Positions 9,213 to 17,561 are shown, counted from the first letter of the stretch. The stretch is 64,000 nucleotides of DNA from Clostridium septicum (GCF_003606265.1 NZ_CP023671.1:1612001-1676000); one strand, 5' to 3'. A program made the numbers and translations. Notes: generated by a model from the letters alone, not told the origin.

Positions 9213-9245
9213 TGGTCTTTTTGTTTATTTTGGTCTTTTTGGTCT
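9213..9245 (-). promoter_or_regulatory. repeated TGGTCTTTTT sites before the flavoprotein gene
   Basis: On the plus strand TGGTCTTTTT occurs at 9213-9222 and 9231-9240, and a third TGGTCT at 9240-9245, at 18- and 9-base steps. They lie 87-119 bases upstream of the flavoprotein start, right next to the response-regulator gene. They are candidate binding sites for that regulator; this is inference from position and repetition. Confidence 0.5.
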
Positions 9246-9278
9246 AAAAAAAGAAGCTAAGCTCTATCGCTTAGCTTC
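9246..9278 (-). terminator. terminator overlapping the response-regulator stop
   Basis: GAAGCTAAGC pairs with GCTTAGCTTC around six bases and is followed by seven Ts on the minus strand. It overlaps the last codons of the regulator, separating the two-component genes from the flavoprotein operon. Confidence 0.85.
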
Positions 9279-9962
9279 ATAATAATGAACAGGCCTTCCT
9301 ACTTTACCATATTCAAAATTTAGATTCAACTTTTCTTCTTTACACATATACTCTAAATACCTTCTAACAGTTACTCTAGCTAATCCCACATTGTCAGCCA
9401 ATTCATCTGCCGTAAACTTTCCAGTAATATTACTACTTATATATTTCCAAATTTCATTATATGTATTCTTATTTAATCCCTTTGCAAGTTCCCCATCACA
9501 GTCATTATGTTTATTATCTGTATTCCTCTTACCTGAATTTAATATATATTCATCTATGCTTTCTTGATTTAAAGTTTTTTTCTCTATTAGCTTATCATGC
9601 CTATCTCTATATTTCTCAAAAGCTTCCTTAAAGCGTTTGAAAGTAAATGGTTTGACCAAATAATCCACAGCTCCAAATTTAAATGCTTCATTTACAGTAT
9701 TTAAGGAGTTGTCTGCAGTTATAAGAAGTGCATCTAAATCTATGTTATTTTGTCTTATCCATCTCAATAAGTCAACACCTCTTCCATCTGGTAAAAAAAC
9801 ATCTAATAATATTATATCGGCATCACTTTCTCTTATTTTTTTCTTTGCTAATTCTATACTATCAACTTGTCCAATTACATTAAACCCATCAATTTTCATT
9901 AAAAATTTATAGTTTATTTCTCTTACCATGGGATCATCTTCTACTAAGATAACATTAATCAT
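9264..9962 (-). CDS. CitB/DcuR-family response regulator
   Basis: A 232-residue regulator starting MINVILVEDDPMVREIN. The receiver domain has the acidic pair EDD, the phospho-acceptor aspartate in IILLDVFLPDGRG, and KPF of the switch region. The C-terminal domain ends with the helix-turn-helix LADNVGLARVTVRRYLEYM and GRPVHYY typical of DcuR/CitB/DctR. The longer frame beginning at the TTG at 9989 was rejected: GGAGG sits seven bases before the ATG at 9962. The upstream kinase ends inside that leader, so the pair is coupled. Likely target: the downstream flavoprotein operon. Confidence 0.9.
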   Translation of the reverse strand: MINVILVEDDPMVREINYKFLMKIDGFNVIGQVDSIELAKKKIRESDADIILLDVFLPDGRGVDLLRWIRQNNIDLDALLITADNSLNTVNEAFKFGAVDYLVKPFTFKRFKEAFEKYRDRHDKLIEKKTLNQESIDEYILNSGKRNTDNKHNDCDGELAKGLNKNTYNEIWKYISSNITGKFTADELADNVGLARVTVRRYLEYMCKEEKLNLNFEYGKVGRPVHYYEAKR

Positions 9963-9978
9963 CGGTTTTCCTCCAAAA

Positions 9979-11508
9979 TTAGATTTCAACTATCCACTCT
10001 GTTATACTCTGGGATTTTAAAGTTAATTTCCCACCAGAAGCTTCTATTATCTCATTTATGCTATAAAGCCCTAATCCTCTCTCCCCTTCTTTGGTGCTAA
10101 ATCCTCTCTTAAATATATTTTCTTTCATATCATCAGGAATTTTAGCACCATTGTTTTTAACAACAATTTTTAAATTTTCTTCTTGCCTAATCTCTAGAAA
10201 AATCCATCCATCCTTTTTACCCTTCAATTCTTCAATAGAATTTTCTAAAAGGTTTCCTAATATACTAACCATATCCTGTACTTTTATATTATTAGGAATA
10301 CTCTTCATATATGAATTACTACTTAGCTCAAATTTTATTTTAGCTTCTTGAGCTGAATTATATTTTGCAAATATAATCCCCTGTAATGTGGGGTTTTCTA
10401 TCTTTCCAATAATCTGTGCTATTTCACTTCTTACCTCAGTTGTATCAAAAATATATTCTAATGCTTTATCACTTTCTTCCAACTGAATAAGTCCAGCAAT
10501 AGTATGAAGCTTGTTTAAAAACTCATGATTTTGAGCTCTTAAATCCCATGTTAACTCTCGTATTCCTGTAAGTTCTTCCGCCATTTGCGATACCTTAGTT
10601 AGATCTTGAAATGTAACTATAGCTCCAAGTGTTTTGCCTTCCTTATTTAAAATAGCTGTAAAATTACTCATTATTCTTATACCATTTGGAATTCTAATTT
10701 CAACATTATGCATAGCCTTTTTATCCATTAATGTTTCCATTAATAAATCAGTTATTCTATAATATACATCATCATTATTTATTTTTAAAATTTCTTTAGC
10801 CCTATCATTTATAAGATTAATTTGTCCTATATCATTTACTGCAATTAATCCATCATTAATATTGTTAATTATGGACTCTTTTTCCTTTAATAAAAGTGCT
10901 ATTTCTTTTGGCTCTAATCCCAATATGGATTTCTTTATGTTTATGGATAATAGTGTTGCCCCTATTACTGCAAGAATTACTGTTGTTATAAATATAGGCA
11001 TCATTTTAGATAAAAATGATATAACTTCATTTTTTAAATCTCCAGATAACATTCCAACACAAACAGCTCCAACTTGCTCTCCATCTTTATAAATTGGAGA
11101 AAATGCTCTTATAGATTTTCCTAAATGACCTATAGATTCAGAAATGTAACTTCCTCCATAACTCAGTACAGCAGCCTCATCTCCTCCACTAAACCTAAGA
11201 CCTATATATTCCTTTAATGGGTGAGAGTAACGTCTCCCCTCCATATCTATAACAGTTATAAATAATAATCCAGTTTTAAGCCTTAATTTTTCTGTGTAAT
11301 TCTGTATAACTATACTTCCATTTTGCTTATTTAAATTATCTTGAATTAAAGGAACGGATGCAATTAACGCTGATGTATCCCTAAGCCTATTAATAGTTTG
11401 CTTTTTTATTTCCTCTTTTATATATTTAATAGATACTATACTTAATAGACCTATTATTCCAAGTAAAATAGTTAAAGTTAATATTCTTATTTTTCTTTTT
11501 AATTTCAT
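9979..11508 (-). CDS. DcuS/CitA-family sensor histidine kinase
   Basis: This 509-residue kinase has an N-terminal membrane helix (about residues 7-27), an extracytoplasmic PAS/Cache domain with YSHPLKEYIGLRFSGGDE, a second helix (about 168-188), a cytoplasmic PAS domain, and a SpoOB-type histidine region RAQNHEFLNKLHTIAGL. The ATPase part shows LLENSIEEL (N box) and KEGERGLGLYSI (G box). The RYSHP...GGDE motif is the carboxylate-binding motif of DcuS and CitA, so the signal is likely a di- or tricarboxylate. It is followed at once by its response regulator. Confidence 0.9.
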   Translation of the reverse strand: MKLKRKIRILTLTILLGIIGLLSIVSIKYIKEEIKKQTINRLRDTSALIASVPLIQDNLNKQNGSIVIQNYTEKLRLKTGLLFITVIDMEGRRYSHPLKEYIGLRFSGGDEAAVLSYGGSYISESIGHLGKSIRAFSPIYKDGEQVGAVCVGMLSGDLKNEVISFLSKMMPIFITTVILAVIGATLLSINIKKSILGLEPKEIALLLKEKESIINNINDGLIAVNDIGQINLINDRAKEILKINNDDVYYRITDLLMETLMDKKAMHNVEIRIPNGIRIMSNFTAILNKEGKTLGAIVTFQDLTKVSQMAEELTGIRELTWDLRAQNHEFLNKLHTIAGLIQLEESDKALEYIFDTTEVRSEIAQIIGKIENPTLQGIIFAKYNSAQEAKIKFELSSNSYMKSIPNNIKVQDMVSILGNLLENSIEELKGKKDGWIFLEIRQEENLKIVVKNNGAKIPDDMKENIFKRGFSTKEGERGLGLYSINEIIEASGGKLTLKSQSITEWIVEI

Positions 11509-11528
11509 ATATCCTCTTCTTTCTATTA

Positions 11529-11972
11529 TTACTTACCGTTTCTTCTACTATAAAAAAATTCAGTTAGAATCTTACTGCACTCCTCATTATAGCACCATTT
11601 AACATCTACATAAAAATTAAATATATCATAATCTAATAAGTTAATAGTTGATCCACATGCCCCCATATCCTTATTAAAAGTTCCTATATACAACTTTGAT
11701 ATTCTGCTTTGCGCTATTGCAGCAGCACACATAGGACAAGGTTCTAATGTAACATACATTTCACATCCATTAAGTCTCCAGTTATCTAATTTAACACAAG
11801 CCTCTTCTATTGCCATTATTTCTGCATGTGCTGTAGGTCTTTTTAAAGCCTCTTTTAAGTTATGAGCTTTAGAAATTATATTTCCATCTTTAACTATTAC
11901 AGCACCAATGGGAACCTCACCCTTAATATAAGCTTTCTTAGCCTCCTCTATAGCTACTTCCATAAAGTTCAA
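11529..11972 (-). CDS. tadA: tRNA adenosine(34) deaminase
   Basis: A 147-residue zinc deaminase that makes inosine at the wobble base of tRNA-Arg(ACG). It has the catalytic TAHAEIMAIEEA and the zinc ligands in LEPCPMCAAAIAQSRI. The likely start is the TTG at 11972, ten bases after AAAGGA; an in-frame ATG three codons later has poorer spacing. In many Firmicutes tadA lies next to the SRP RNA and dnaX; here those are 5-9 kb away with other genes between. It is followed, 20 bases on, by the sensor kinase gene. Confidence 0.93.
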   Translation of the reverse strand: MNFMEVAIEEAKKAYIKGEVPIGAVIVKDGNIISKAHNLKEALKRPTAHAEIMAIEEACVKLDNWRLNGCEMYVTLEPCPMCAAAIAQSRISKLYIGTFNKDMGACGSTINLLDYDIFNFYVDVKWCYNEECSKILTEFFYSRRNGK

Positions 11973-11992
11973 ATCTATTCATCCTTTCTTAA

Positions 11993-12036
11993 CTATAAAA
12001 GCTGACTACAAATATAAAATATTCGTAATCAGCTCT
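11993..12036 (-). terminator. terminator after the CNNM/CBS gene
   Basis: On the minus strand AGCTGATTACGAATAT pairs with ATTTGTAGTCAGCT (minor mismatch), followed by TTTTAT. It separates the CNNM gene from tadA. Confidence 0.72.
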
Positions 12037-12038
12037 AA

Positions 12039-13280
12039 CTAGGTATATATCCTAACCTTTTTAATTCTATTCTTGTCTATATCTTCAACAACAAATCTAA
12101 TATTATTGCTGGTAATTTCTTCATCTTGTTCTGGAAATCTACCAAGTTCTCCAATTATAAGGCCACCTACAGAGTCAAATTCCTCTGATTCCATATTTAC
12201 TCCTATTAGATCACTAATATCATCTAACCTTGCACTTCCATCTACAATATATTCATCTTCTTTAACTACTTCTATTTCATTATTTTCATCATCATATTCA
12301 TCTTCAATATCTCCGAATACTTCTTCAATTAAATCTTCTATAGTTACTATACCAACATTTCCACCATACTCATCTAAAACTACTGCTATATGATTTCTTG
12401 TCTTCTTCATTTCACTAAATAACTCTTTTATCTTTTTAAACTCAAATGTGTAATAAGGTTCCCTCATATAGTCAATGACCTTAAAGTCCTCTTTATTTCT
12501 TTCAGCCATTATTAAATCTTTAACATTTAAAATTCCAACTACATCATCTATAGTTTGGTTATAAACAGGTATTCTTGAGAATTGTTCTGTTTTTATAACT
12601 TCTAAAACTTCATCATATGTGGCATTAACATCCACAGCTATTACATCAACTCTTTGAACCATTACATCTTTTACTTGAGCATCAACAAAGTCAAAAACGT
12701 TAAATATCATTTCTTTTTCAACGCCTTCTAATACACCTTCCTCTTCACTAACACCCACCATTGTTCTTAGTTCTTCCTCTTTAATAAATGGCTCTGACGC
12801 TTTTGGATTACATCCTAATAACTTTATAAATATACCTGATATCGCTGTAAAAATAGCAATAAATGGTTTAAATATCTTTACTGTTAAATTAATAATTTTA
12901 CTTACTCTTAAAGCTACTTTTTCTGATTTTTGCTTAGCAATTGATTTTGGTGTTATTTCTCCAAATATAAGAACTAATACAGTCATTATTACAGTAACAA
13001 TTCCTACTCCGCTTTCACCAAAAGCTTTTAAAGCTAATGATGTTGCTAATGCTGATGCTCCTATATTTACTATATTATTCCCTATAAGTATGGCTCCTAA
13101 TAGCTTATTAGGTTCTTCTGTTAGTTTTTCTACTAGCTTAGCCCCTTTAACTCCCTCTTCAACCATATGCCTAATTCTTATTTTGCTTAAAGCCATTAAA
13201 GCCGTTTCAGACATTGAGAAAAATCCTGACATAACTAATAGTATAATTAACAATACTATTTGCCACGTATAACTCTCCAA
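12039..13280 (-). CDS. CNNM/HlyC-CorC family membrane protein with CBS pair
   Basis: This 413-residue protein has an N-terminal DUF21/CNNM transmembrane domain (about residues 1-185, with GAILIGNNIVNIGASALAT and FGEITPKSIA), then two CBS domains (MVQRVDVIAVD ... IPVYNQTIDDVVGIL and HIAVVLDEYGGNVGIVTIEDL) and a C-terminal CorC_HlyC domain (FDSVGGLIIGELGRFP). The family is linked to magnesium or other divalent-cation efflux, with CBS domains binding nucleotides; older haemolysin names are misleading. The start is a TTG at 13280, 12 bases after GGAG. It appears to be a single-gene unit. Confidence 0.92.
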   Translation of the reverse strand: MESYTWQIVLLIILLVMSGFFSMSETALMALSKIRIRHMVEEGVKGAKLVEKLTEEPNKLLGAILIGNNIVNIGASALATSLALKAFGESGVGIVTVIMTVLVLIFGEITPKSIAKQKSEKVALRVSKIINLTVKIFKPFIAIFTAISGIFIKLLGCNPKASEPFIKEEELRTMVGVSEEEGVLEGVEKEMIFNVFDFVDAQVKDVMVQRVDVIAVDVNATYDEVLEVIKTEQFSRIPVYNQTIDDVVGILNVKDLIMAERNKEDFKVIDYMREPYYTFEFKKIKELFSEMKKTRNHIAVVLDEYGGNVGIVTIEDLIEEVFGDIEDEYDDENNEIEVVKEDEYIVDGSARLDDISDLIGVNMESEEFDSVGGLIIGELGRFPEQDEEITSNNIRFVVEDIDKNRIKKVRIYT

Positions 13281-13411
13281 AAATAATCACACTCCTAATG
13301 TATTAAAATTCTAATAATTCCTATTATATCATATGTAATTTTTTTATAGAATAATATTCACTTTAAAGTTTTTTAAAATTTTTAAATCTTTATTCTTATT
13401 TTATAAAGATA

Positions 13412-13463
13412 AAAGCAGATTTAAAAGAGTTAGTTTTAAAAACTACACTCTTCTAATCTGCTT
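13412..13463. terminator. long hairpin between the CNNM gene and the trpB relic
   Basis: AAAGCAGATT...AAGAGT pairs with ACTCTT...AATCTGCTTT over about 17 bp, with a central AT-rich loop. It lies just downstream of the trpB relic on the minus strand and may be that gene's old terminator. The rest of 13281-13607 shows only AT-rich sequence, the relic and the tRNA terminator. Confidence 0.55.
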
Positions 13464-13475
13464 TATATTATATTT

Positions 13476-13553
13476 CTAAATATTTATTAATCTATCTTTA
13501 AGTTCTGCTACGTCCTTATCTCCTCTGCCTGAAAGATTTACGTTAATATTTTC
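13476..13553 (-). pseudogene. trpB: trpB 3'-end relic
   Basis: On the minus strand a 25-codon frame ends at a natural TAG stop (13476-13478) and reads NVNLSGRGDKDVAEL in its middle. The segment NLSGRGDKD is the near-invariant C-terminal motif of tryptophan synthase beta chains. An in-frame TAG lies directly before the first codon (13554-13556), and further upstream the tRNA-Arg terminator begins, so the remaining roughly 370 codons are gone. No other trp gene is near. This is inferred to be a deletion remnant at a tRNA boundary and cannot make a working enzyme. Confidence 0.75.
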
Positions 13554-13560
13554 CTAAAAC

Positions 13561-13603
13561 TTAAAAACAAAACCCGCAAGCCTTATTTTTAGACTTACGG
13601 GTT
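13561..13603 (-). terminator. terminator after tRNA-Arg
   Basis: AACCCGTAAGTCT pairs with AGGCTTGCGGGTT (13 bp with three wobbles) around a short A-rich loop, followed by a T-rich stretch on the minus strand. Confidence 0.85.
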
Positions 13604-13607
13604 TTAA

Positions 13608-13682
13608 TGGTATCCCCAACAGGGATCGAACCTGTATCTGTCCCTTAGGAGGGGACTGTTCTATCCATTGAACTATGGAGAC
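13608..13682 (-). tRNA. tRNA-Arg (CCT)
   Basis: The minus strand folds to a 75-nt tRNA with an encoded CCA: acceptor GTCTCCA with TGGGGAT, anticodon stem GTCCC/GGGAC, loop CTCCTAA (anticodon CCT, reads AGG), T arm ACAGGTTCGATCCCTGT. tRNA-Arg(CCT) genes are frequent integration sites, and a gene relic lies just beyond its 3' end. Confidence 0.95.
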
Positions 13683-13893
13683 ACATCTAACAAAGTAAAT
13701 TGTATACTAATAACTACAAAATGTCAATATTGTAAACCATTTGCTTACATATTTTATTTCCTAGGAAATCTACCATTCTCAAAATTTGTAGAATTATTAA
13801 CCTTTTATTTGCTTTTATATATTATTAGTTTGTTATATACTTTATATTATGTAATTATTATAGATGTTATAAGAAGGAAAGGATTGATTTATT

Positions 13894-14619
13894 ATGATTA
13901 GAAGTATTATATGGTATATATATTTTTTCTTAAGTCTTATTATGAGTATCCCTGCAATTTTTAAGGTTAAAAGACTTGAAAAGAATGGACTTCTACAAGA
14001 AAAGAAAGAATACGTTCATAAATATACATCTGGATGGGCTAGAGGTTTACTAAAAGTTGCTGGTGTTAAAGTTACTATTTATGGTGCTGAAAATTTACCT
14101 AAAGATAGAACCGTATTATTTGTTGGAAATCACCAAGGAAACTTTGATATTCCTATATATATGAGTCAAATTGATGTTCCAAAAGGATTTATTGCAAAAA
14201 CTGAAATAAAGAAAATGGCCGGAGTAAGAACTTGGATGGAATTCATGAATTGTGTATTTATGGATAGAAGTAATATCAGAAAAGCTGGTGAAGCTATTAT
14301 ACATGGAATTAAAAACCTAAAAAATGGCGATTCAATGGTTATTTTCCCAGAAGGCACAAGAAGTAAAGGTGATAAAATGGCTGACTTTAAAGCTGGTAGC
14401 TTTAAACTTGCCACTAAATCTAAAGCTCCTATAGTTCCTATTACTATGAATGGTTCTTATAAAATAATGGAAGGCTCTAAAGGACCATGGATTAGACCTG
14501 CCGAAGTAGAATTATATATTCATCCACTAATAGAAACTGCTCATCTTACTAAAGAGGAACAGGACGAGCTACCAAAAACCGTTCAAAATATAATAAAAAG
14601 CAAATTACCAAACAATTAG
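13894..14619 (+). CDS. plsC: 1-acyl-sn-glycerol-3-phosphate acyltransferase
   Basis: This 241-residue enzyme adds the second acyl chain to lysophosphatidate in phospholipid synthesis. It begins with a hydrophobic helix (residues about 3-23) and shows all PlsC motifs: NHQGNFD (NHxxxxD form), FMDRSNIRKAG, VIFPEGTRSK and the proline block PIVPITMNGS. It is a single gene between tRNA-Arg and a terminator; AGGAAAGGA precedes the ATG. The first acyltransferases (PlsX/PlsY) are not in the window. The 210 bases before it are AT-rich with no clear RNA element. Confidence 0.94.
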   Translation: MIRSIIWYIYFFLSLIMSIPAIFKVKRLEKNGLLQEKKEYVHKYTSGWARGLLKVAGVKVTIYGAENLPKDRTVLFVGNHQGNFDIPIYMSQIDVPKGFIAKTEIKKMAGVRTWMEFMNCVFMDRSNIRKAGEAIIHGIKNLKNGDSMVIFPEGTRSKGDKMADFKAGSFKLATKSKAPIVPITMNGSYKIMEGSKGPWIRPAEVELYIHPLIETAHLTKEEQDELPKTVQNIIKSKLPNN

Positions 14620-14677
14620 AAAACTTATTATTAAATAGATTTTTATCATAAATGGTTTGTAATAATATCTCTAATAT

Positions 14678-14720
14678 AAAAAAACATCTTACAAAATTAA
14701 TCTGTAAGATGTTTTTTACT
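14678..14720. terminator. bidirectional terminator between plsC and the MATE gene
   Basis: AAAAACATCTTACA (14680-14693) pairs perfectly with TGTAAGATGTTTTT (14703-14716). A runs and T runs on both sides let it serve both convergent genes. Confidence 0.85.
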
Positions 14721-14773
14721 TATAAAAATCTTTTTTACCCTTAATTATATTAAGCTTTAACTCTCTTTATATA

Positions 14774-16147
14774 CTAAGCTACTTCTCCTTGGGTTTCTCC
14801 AATTACATCTCTTAACCACTTACCTGATTTTAATCTAGCTCTTTCAAAAAAGAATTTAACAAGCTCCTCACAACACACTAAGAAGTAAACCGCCGTTATT
14901 GGGAACTTTAATAATGTTGCTCCTAGAAAAGATAGTGGAACTGCAAAGCACCATATTGTTCCTAATTGTACTAATGTTGAATATAAAGTATCTCCGCCAC
15001 CTCTAAATATTCCAACTATCATAAGTACATTATAAAATCTTAACGGGCAGAATATAGCCATTATTCTTAATACCGTAATAGTATTTTTAGTTGTTTCAGG
15101 TGTAACACTAAAAGGTTTAACTATTAATGGTGTAGTAATCCATAATAATACTCCAACTAACAATCCTAATATAGGAGCTACCACTTCAAGTTTTATTGAA
15201 TAATCAATAGCAACTTTTTCCTGTTTTGCTCCAATTTTATTACCAACCATTATTGCCGCTGCACTAGCAAGCCCTATAGATAATACCATAAACATATTAT
15301 TTAAAGTTGTTGATATTTGCATAGTTGCAACAGCACTTGTCCCTATTTGAGCATAAGCAATTGAATATGCTGTCATACCAAGTGACCATAATAATTCATT
15401 TAAAATAACAGCAGTTGATGTTTTAAAATACATTCTTATATAATCAACGTTAAACCCAAATAGTTCTTTTATGTTTGCTGATACTATATTCTTTTTAAAG
15501 TAAACCATAAATACTATATATATCATTTCAATTAAACGAGCAATTGTTGTAGCTAAGGCAGCTCCTGCTACCCCCATTTCTTTTGCACCTAAATTTCCAA
15601 ATATAAATATCCAGTTCAAAAAGGCGTTACATAAAACACCTAATAAACTTGCATACATCGGTGCCTTAGGTTGCTCTGTACTTCTTAAAGCTGCTGAAAA
15701 CCCTTGAGTAACATTAGTAAATAAATAACTTATAGAAACTATTCTAAGGTAGCTTGAACCTAATTCTACTACTCTCGGATCTTTTGATAATATTCTCATT
15801 ATTATTTCTGGGAATATTAATGCTATACCACCAAATATAATCGATGCTATAAACCCTACACTTATATCAATACCTAATATCTTTTTAATATTTGAAGTAT
15901 CCTTTCTTCCCCAATACTGAGCCATAAAAACACTTGCTCCTGCGTTTATACCTGATAAACATAACATAAAAATAAAGAAATATTGATTAGCTAGTCCAAC
16001 TGAAGCTATTGCCTCTTCTCCTAATTTTCCAATCATCAAGTTATCTACTAGATTTAGTGATGATGTTATAAAGTTCTGGAATGTTATAGGAAGTGCTAAG
16101 CTCAGCATGGTTTTCATAAAAACTTTGTCCTTCAAGACATTTTTCAC
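14774..16147 (-). CDS. MATE-family exporter, probable guanidinium exporter
   Basis: This 457-residue protein has about twelve hydrophobic helices and the MATE pattern (PITFQNFITSSLNLVDNLMIGKLGEEAIASVGLANQ at the start, and a related repeat at about residue 240), so it is a cation-coupled efflux pump. The start is a GTG at 16147 with GGGGAG seven bases upstream. A GC-rich hairpin just before it fits the guanidine-IV (mepA motif) riboswitch, which controls MATE genes of clostridia; if so, the export substrate is guanidinium. The substrate is inferred from that RNA and not from the protein. Confidence 0.9.
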   Translation of the reverse strand: MKNVLKDKVFMKTMLSLALPITFQNFITSSLNLVDNLMIGKLGEEAIASVGLANQYFFIFMLCLSGINAGASVFMAQYWGRKDTSNIKKILGIDISVGFIASIIFGGIALIFPEIIMRILSKDPRVVELGSSYLRIVSISYLFTNVTQGFSAALRSTEQPKAPMYASLLGVLCNAFLNWIFIFGNLGAKEMGVAGAALATTIARLIEMIYIVFMVYFKKNIVSANIKELFGFNVDYIRMYFKTSTAVILNELLWSLGMTAYSIAYAQIGTSAVATMQISTTLNNMFMVLSIGLASAAAIMVGNKIGAKQEKVAIDYSIKLEVVAPILGLLVGVLLWITTPLIVKPFSVTPETTKNTITVLRIMAIFCPLRFYNVLMIVGIFRGGGDTLYSTLVQLGTIWCFAVPLSFLGATLLKFPITAVYFLVCCEELVKFFFERARLKSGKWLRDVIGETQGEVA

Positions 16148-16181
16148 TTGTTATCTCCCCTCTCCACTTTAATTTTTACAT

Positions 16182-16250
16182 AAAAAAAGAGCCTATGGGT
16201 AGTCTCGCCGCCCATCTGCTCGATATAAACTAAAAATATTTTTAATTACA
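16182..16250 (-). promoter_or_regulatory. probable guanidine-IV (mepA-type) riboswitch with terminator
   Basis: In the minus-strand leader of the MATE gene a GC-rich block stands out from the AT-rich surroundings: GAGCAGATGGGCGGCGAGAC, then TACCCATAGGCTC and TTTTTTT. GAGC/GCTC and ATGGG/CCCAT form an interrupted stem whose T run makes it an intrinsic terminator 35 bases before the gene's GTG. The position (MATE leader), the overlap of conserved bases with the terminator, and the GGCGAGAC loop match what I recall of the mepA motif. A simple terminator for the upstream Fic-like gene is the alternative. Confidence 0.65.
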
Positions 16251-16257
16251 CTACAGT

Positions 16258-16286
16258 ATTTTCTATCAATTAAAGAGAATTGTCAA
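16258..16286 (-). promoter_or_regulatory. possible promoter of the riboswitch-MATE transcript
   Basis: TTGACA (16281-16286, minus strand) is followed after 17 bases by GAAAAT (16258-16263), a weak -10. It overlaps the end of the Fic-like gene region and would start the RNA at about 16250, giving a leader of about 100 bases. Confidence 0.45.
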
Positions 16287-16292
16287 CATCAT

Positions 16293-17387
16293 TTATTCCT
16301 CAAAACTTTCTATTATCGTAGGAATATCGTTAAAATAATATTCATATTTTTTTCCTGCCTTATTTATCTTAAAAAATCCTAATGTTATTAAATTGTTCAA
16401 ATCTGTTCTAGCTGTTTCATAGGATACTTTACTTTCTCTTTTATAGTCCTCTATTGTTACAATTTTATTATTAGTGCTTATACTCTTGTTTATAAAATCA
16501 ATTTGTCTATTTTCTAAAAAGACATTATTTCTTTCTAAAAGTTCTTTTATTATCTTTTTACCATATTTACAGTTTACATCTTTATTTAATAAATCTATAG
16601 CTAATTTCATTGAATTTATATAATATCTTATAAAATATGTTATATCACCATTACTACATCTACTATTTTCTATAGCATTATAATACTTTTTCTGCTCTCC
16701 TAAAATTATATGACTCTGTGAACAATATTTAAATATTCCATAACCTTGCCTTATTAAATACATATATGTGAGTATTCCCGCCATTATATCACTATACTTA
16801 CTAAAAGGTTTAAATCTTATAATATAAAAATATACTATAGCTATCTTTATTATTGGACTAATTCTATCCTTAACTTCTAAAAACTCCAATATATCCTTAA
16901 TTTGAGCTTCATTTATTGCATTATCTTCTTTAAAGATATCTAAATATATCTGTTTTATACTATTAATATTTAATTGCACACCATAACTTTCTATATTTTG
17001 TAAAACATCGTAAATGTTTGACAATATCTTACTATCTAAATTACCATCAATTAAATTTGTTTTATTTAATTCTAAATTTGAATTTATATCTATCTTAATA
17101 TTAGCTTCTAAAAACTTACTTTTACTTCTATTAGGTAAATAGTCTAAAAGTTCACTTTCATTAACTCTTTTTATAAACTCTATATTTTGCTTTATATCAT
17201 CCGTTATATTAAACCATAATTTTACATTTTTAATTTCCTTAAATAATATTTCAACAGAATTTTCTCCTCTTTCTTTTTCTATAATTTTCCATATATATTC
17301 CAATTCTTCCTTATCATATATTCTTCTCTCTAATTGTTTTTTACTAAAATATAATCTATTGAATTCATTTATTATTTGTCTATCCAT
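16293..17387 (-). CDS. Fic-fold protein with degenerate active site and winged helix
   Basis: The 364-residue protein has the layout of Fic proteins: helical N-terminus, a Fic-like core (about residues 150-270) and a C-terminal winged helix (IEDYKRESKVSYETARTDLNNL) as in many Fic/DUF4172 regulators. At the place of the catalytic HPFxDGNGR motif it reads RFKPFSKYSDIMAG: the histidine is replaced and the GNGR anion-binding loop is lost. AMPylation is therefore unlikely, and a DNA-binding or scaffold role is more plausible. Lysine, asparagine and isoleucine are abundant. It is a single gene; GAGGTAAT precedes the ATG. Function unknown. Confidence 0.6.
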   Translation of the reverse strand: MDRQIINEFNRLYFSKKQLERRIYDKEELEYIWKIIEKERGENSVEILFKEIKNVKLWFNITDDIKQNIEFIKRVNESELLDYLPNRSKSKFLEANIKIDINSNLELNKTNLIDGNLDSKILSNIYDVLQNIESYGVQLNINSIKQIYLDIFKEDNAINEAQIKDILEFLEVKDRISPIIKIAIVYFYIIRFKPFSKYSDIMAGILTYMYLIRQGYGIFKYCSQSHIILGEQKKYYNAIENSRCSNGDITYFIRYYINSMKLAIDLLNKDVNCKYGKKIIKELLERNNVFLENRQIDFINKSISTNNKIVTIEDYKRESKVSYETARTDLNNLITLGFFKINKAGKKYEYYFNDIPTIIESFEE

Positions 17388-17561
17388 TTATTACCTCACT
17401 CATAGAATTCTACTATTTATATTAATATAATACTACTATTTTATTACTAATTAAATACTAATTTTATATTTTTTATTTTACTAATTTATTACTAATAATA
17501 TAATTTATAAATTTTTTATCATTAAAATTTATAAAAATAAAAAAGGGAGTATAATAAAAAA

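Noticed and set aside
13476..13682. An integrated element at tRNA-Arg(CCT)
   Set aside because: No integrase, no direct repeat of the tRNA 3' end and no phage genes were found nearby; only the trpB relic marks a past rearrangement.
13668..13901. Short plus-strand open frame upstream of plsC
   Set aside because: It begins inside tRNA-Arg, has no ribosome site and runs through AT-rich spacer.
16182..16221. The hairpin before the MATE gene as a plain terminator of the Fic-like gene
   Set aside because: Not excluded, but a GC-rich interrupted stem with an unusual conserved loop, a candidate promoter between it and the Fic-like gene, and the MATE context favour a riboswitch.
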